A DNA stretch of 64,000 nucleotides from Marivita sp030148515 (GTDB lineage: Bacteria; Pseudomonadota; Alphaproteobacteria; Rhodobacterales; Rhodobacteraceae), in NCBI RefSeq assembly GCF_048006345.1, contig NZ_CP180351.1, positions 372,001-436,000 of the forward strand. The letters are read 5' to 3'. Every line of letters starts with the position of its first letter. The stretch's first letter is position 1. A program made the translations under genes and the position numbers. The notes beneath the pieces are model-generated. The model was not told where the DNA came from. It searched no databases and worked only from the letters and a program-made list of their open reading frames with translations. This document shows, in pieces, positions 61,723 through 64,000 of the stretch.

Positions 61723-62643
61723 ATGACATCGGTCTCTCATCTCAAATCGCTGCAAGCGGTCGAAATGGCGATCCGGGAAGGATCACTCAAAACGGCGGCA
61801 GACAGACTGGGCATCACTCCAGCCGCCGTCGGTCAGAGAATCCGCGCTCTGGAGGATTATCTTGGCACCGATCTTCTATTGCGAGGACGGTCTGGCCTTC
61901 AGCCGACGCAGGAACTCGATCAGGCGATTGCCGATCTGCGGCTCGCCTTTGCAGCGCTCGAACGTGTGTCGGAGACACTTGATTTCCAGCGCATCAGCGA
62001 AATCCAGATCGTCGCTGATCCCGATTGGGCGGAACTCTGGCTTGCGCCAAGGATGCCTGTGTTTCGAGAGGCGCATCCGAACATTCTTTTCTGCATCAAC
62101 GGGGCGGGGGATGTGCCCTTGCGTCTTGGAGCGCCCGATATTCGTATCGACTATGGTCCCGGACCGGGTGAGGCGCTGTTTCGCGACGTACTGGTTCCCG
62201 TGACAGGTCCCGACAATCCACGTCGCATTGCCGATTGGAACCCGGTCTTGCAGATGGAGGGTATGCCGCTGTTGCATCTGAATGTTCAACGAGAAAGCCC
62301 CGATCATCCCGGTTGGGTCGAATGGTTCGGAAAATTCGGACATCGTGAAAGCGGGCCAGATCGTGGGGTTCATTACAAACATGCCCGCATTGCGCTTGAA
62401 GCGGTGCGCGAGAATGTCGGTTTCCTCGTGTGTGGCCTTTCGCTTGTTCAGGACGATCTTGCCAGTGGCGCAATCGTCCATCCATTTCCGCTGTCTCAAC
62501 ATCTTGTCGCGCCCCATCCTTACCGGATGACCGTCCGCGCAGATGCGACCCGACGCCCGCAGGTTCAGCGCTTCTGCAGTTGGTTGCAATCGGAAGCCGC
62601 TGTAACGCGGGATCAGTTACAAACACACGTGGCCTCAGACTGA
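61723..62643 (+). CDS. LysR-family transcriptional regulator
   Basis: A 306-residue regulator. Helix-turn-helix at about residues 8-60 (LQAVEMAIREGSLKTAADRLGITPAAVGQRIRALEDYLGT), then a substrate-binding domain of the GcvA-like kind (LRLGAPDIRIDYGPG, later VGFLVCGLSLVQDDLASGAIVHPFP). Divergent from DUF4242. Confidence 0.87.
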   Translation: MTSVSHLKSLQAVEMAIREGSLKTAADRLGITPAAVGQRIRALEDYLGTDLLLRGRSGLQPTQELDQAIADLRLAFAALERVSETLDFQRISEIQIVADPDWAELWLAPRMPVFREAHPNILFCINGAGDVPLRLGAPDIRIDYGPGPGEALFRDVLVPVTGPDNPRRIADWNPVLQMEGMPLLHLNVQRESPDHPGWVEWFGKFGHRESGPDRGVHYKHARIALEAVRENVGFLVCGLSLVQDDLASGAIVHPFPLSQHLVAPHPYRMTVRADATRRPQVQRFCSWLQSEAAVTRDQLQTHVASD

Positions 62644-62731
62644 CCCGAAGGCCGCTCTTGCAGATCTGCAGGACTTTGCCATTGTCACGCCGGATCGCGG
62701 TTAAGCGGTCTGACCGGGCAGGAGAAAACAC

Positions 62732-63649
62732 ATGCGCATTGCAACCATGGCCACCGGCGGCATCGGTGGATTTCTTGCCGTCAAGCTGGCCAATGACGGG
62801 CACGAGGTCGCCACCATCGCGCGCGGCGCGCATCTCGAGGCGATCCGGGCGCATGGGCTGCGTCTGGACCACGCGGACGGATCCGAGTTGGCGCATCCGG
62901 CGGTCGCCACCGACCGGCCCGAAGAGGTCGGGATCGTCGATGCCATCATCTTCGGCGTCAAGGGCGATGCCCTGGAAGAGGCGGCCCGCGCCTGTCTGCC
63001 GATGATCGGGCCTGACACGGTGGTGGTGCCGTTCCTGAACGGGGTCGAGGCGTCAGACAGGCTTTGCGCGCTTCTCCCCGAGCGAAACGTCGTCAATGGT
63101 GTCGCACGCGTGTCCACCACCATCTCCGCGCCGGGGGTCATCACCCAGACCGGCGCGTTTCACTCCTTCATCTTTGCCGAGCGCGACAGTCGGCCGTCTG
63201 CGCGCATCGACGCCTTGCGCAAGGCGATCAACGACGCAGGATCGTCGGCACCGGAAACCGACGATATCGACCGGGAACTCTGGTCGAAATTCGTGCTGTT
63301 CTCGGCGCTGTCCGTCGTCACGGCGGCGGGACGTTGCACCATTGGCGACATACGCAACACGCCCGAACTGGAGGCTCTGTTCAAGCGTGCCATGTCGGAA
63401 ACCGCGCAGACGGGCCGGGCCTTGGGTGTGGCGCTGGCTGATGATCTGGAAGCGCAGATCTGGTCCAATCTGCTGGTGTTCCCCCCGCAGGGGCGGGCAT
63501 CGACTGCCATCGACCTTGAACATGGGCGGCCCTTGGAAATCGAATGGGTGTCCGGCGCAGCGACGCGACTGGCGGCCAAAGCCGGGATCGACGCGCCTGT
63601 CAATGCAGCGCTCTATGCGATCCTTTTGCCCCACAAACACGGGCGCTGA
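62732..63649 (+). CDS. panE: 2-dehydropantoate 2-reductase family protein
   Basis: A 305-residue ketopantoate-reductase-type protein. The NADP fold is ATGGIGGFLAVKLANDG; catalytic Lys in WSKFVLFSALSVVTAAGR; FLNGVEASDRL in between. Panthothenate genes are not adjacent, and many family paralogues have other substrates. It lies downstream of the LysR gene on the same strand. Confidence 0.8.
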   Translation: MRIATMATGGIGGFLAVKLANDGHEVATIARGAHLEAIRAHGLRLDHADGSELAHPAVATDRPEEVGIVDAIIFGVKGDALEEAARACLPMIGPDTVVVPFLNGVEASDRLCALLPERNVVNGVARVSTTISAPGVITQTGAFHSFIFAERDSRPSARIDALRKAINDAGSSAPETDDIDRELWSKFVLFSALSVVTAAGRCTIGDIRNTPELEALFKRAMSETAQTGRALGVALADDLEAQIWSNLLVFPPQGRASTAIDLEHGRPLEIEWVSGAATRLAAKAGIDAPVNAALYAILLPHKHGR

Positions 63650-63650
63650 C

Positions 63651-63695
63651 CCCGCTTTTCGAAAAGCGGGATCAAGAGCTTTCGAAAGCTCTTGA
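63651..63695. repeat. Tandem loopless palindromes with TTCGAA centres
   Basis: CCCGCTTTTCGAAAAGCGGG at 63651-63670 and a perfect 24-bp palindrome at 63672-63695 (arms TCAAGAGCTTTC/GAAAGCTCTTGA), one base apart, between convergent panE-like and ppk1 genes. Confidence 0.92.
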
Positions 63696-63700
63696 CCGCC

Positions 63701-64000
63701 CTATTCCTCGGTATGGGTCAATTTGGGAACGTCGGACGCGCCTGCTGATCCACGACCGGAAAGCGACGGGTTCTCCATGAAGAAGCGGTGACAGTTGAAA
63801 GCGAAATCGCCTTCGTCCCAGGTCGCGCGAACGAATTTGCCATCCGGCTGCATGATCCAGCTTTGTGCCACATCGGCAAGGTTCGCGGCCATGATCTGGC
63901 TGACGATCTGCGCCTTCACGGTGGCGTTCTCGATCTCGACCAGCGTTTCAACCCGGCGGGTCAGGTTGCGGCCCATCCAATCGGCAGAGGACATGAACAC
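63701..64000 (-). CDS. ppk1: Polyphosphate kinase 1, C-terminal end, 5' part outside window
   Basis: Only about the last 99 residues are visible. FMSSADWMGRNLTRRVETLVEI is the C-terminal PPK1 motif; a conserved-looking WMMQPDG-like SWIMQPDGKFVR follows. PPK1 makes polyphosphate from ATP. The start is beyond base 64000. Confidence 0.85.
   Translation of the reverse strand: MFMSSADWMGRNLTRRVETLVEIENATVKAQIVSQIMAANLADVAQSWIMQPDGKFVRATWDEGDFAFNCHRFFMENPSLSGRGSAGASDVPKLTHTEE

Overview
The window looks like chromosome of a marine alphaproteobacterium of the Rhodobacterales (Roseobacter group). Gene content and order support this: a PhaR regulator, a gamma-glutamyl-amine cluster beside a polar amino acid ABC transporter, the hflK-hflC-DUF2065-degP run, pntAB, DUF2842, DUF3422, an alphaproteobacterial-type LexA box (GAAC-N7-GAAC), and high-GC, densely packed genes. 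I see no tRNA, rRNA, CRISPR array, insertion sequence or prophage. The first and last genes are cut by the window edges. No intergenic gap exceeds about 290 bases.

Layout. 1-3.3 kb: the end of a secreted RTX/DUF4214 protein, phaR and a DegT-type aminotransferase. 3.4-11.7 kb: a minus-strand catabolic block. Its ABC importer (ATPase, binding protein, two permeases) is followed by two glutamine-synthetase-like ligases, a class I amidotransferase and a PuuB-like oxidase. Together these suggest uptake of an amine, gamma-glutamylation, oxidation and hydrolysis. 11.8-14.4 kb: a PhnD-like protein, a TerB-like protein, an exported unknown and rlmJ. 14.4-20.6 kb: pyrG, secG, purA and small membrane proteins, with a low-GC orphan wedged beside pyrG. 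20.6-23.0 kb: a very acidic 797-residue protein. 23.1-29.7 kb: thiN, a drug/metabolite transporter, sdaA, a GST, rpiA and gor. 29.8-33.8 kb: the membrane quality-control genes hflK, hflC, a DUF2065 gene and degP. 33.9-37.3 kb: prpE behind a cluster of TTTGCAAA half-sites, then a free-standing DnaE2 C-terminal OB domain behind a LexA box. 37.3-43.2 kb: a winged-helix/TPR regulator, a hydrolase divergent from a membrane AraC regulator, a serine hydrolase, a ferredoxin and an FG-GAP protein. 43.4-53.2 kb: yebC, an amidotransferase, an SLC13 permease, transporters, a YmdB-like phosphodiesterase, xseA and purD. 53.4-59.5 kb: small genes, pntAB, a flavodoxin-like protein and DUF3422. 59.6-64 kb: ppx and the end of ppk1, separated by a DUF4242/LysR/panE insert.

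The most unusual feature is a family of tandem palindromes with almost no loop at gene 3' ends. They lie at 33808, 43279, 44976, 48639, 59517 and 63651, with a looser relative at 4711. Five of the seven sites lie between convergent genes. Arms differ between sites but stay self-complementary, and centres are usually TTCGAA or GTCGAC. They look like structure-conserved bidirectional 3'-end elements, possibly a non-canonical terminator class. Other leads are the LexA-controlled DnaE2 remnant with a probably leaderless start, the likely acyl-CoA-responsive control region of prpE, and an 18-bp operator-like palindrome over the -10 of the ligase operon.
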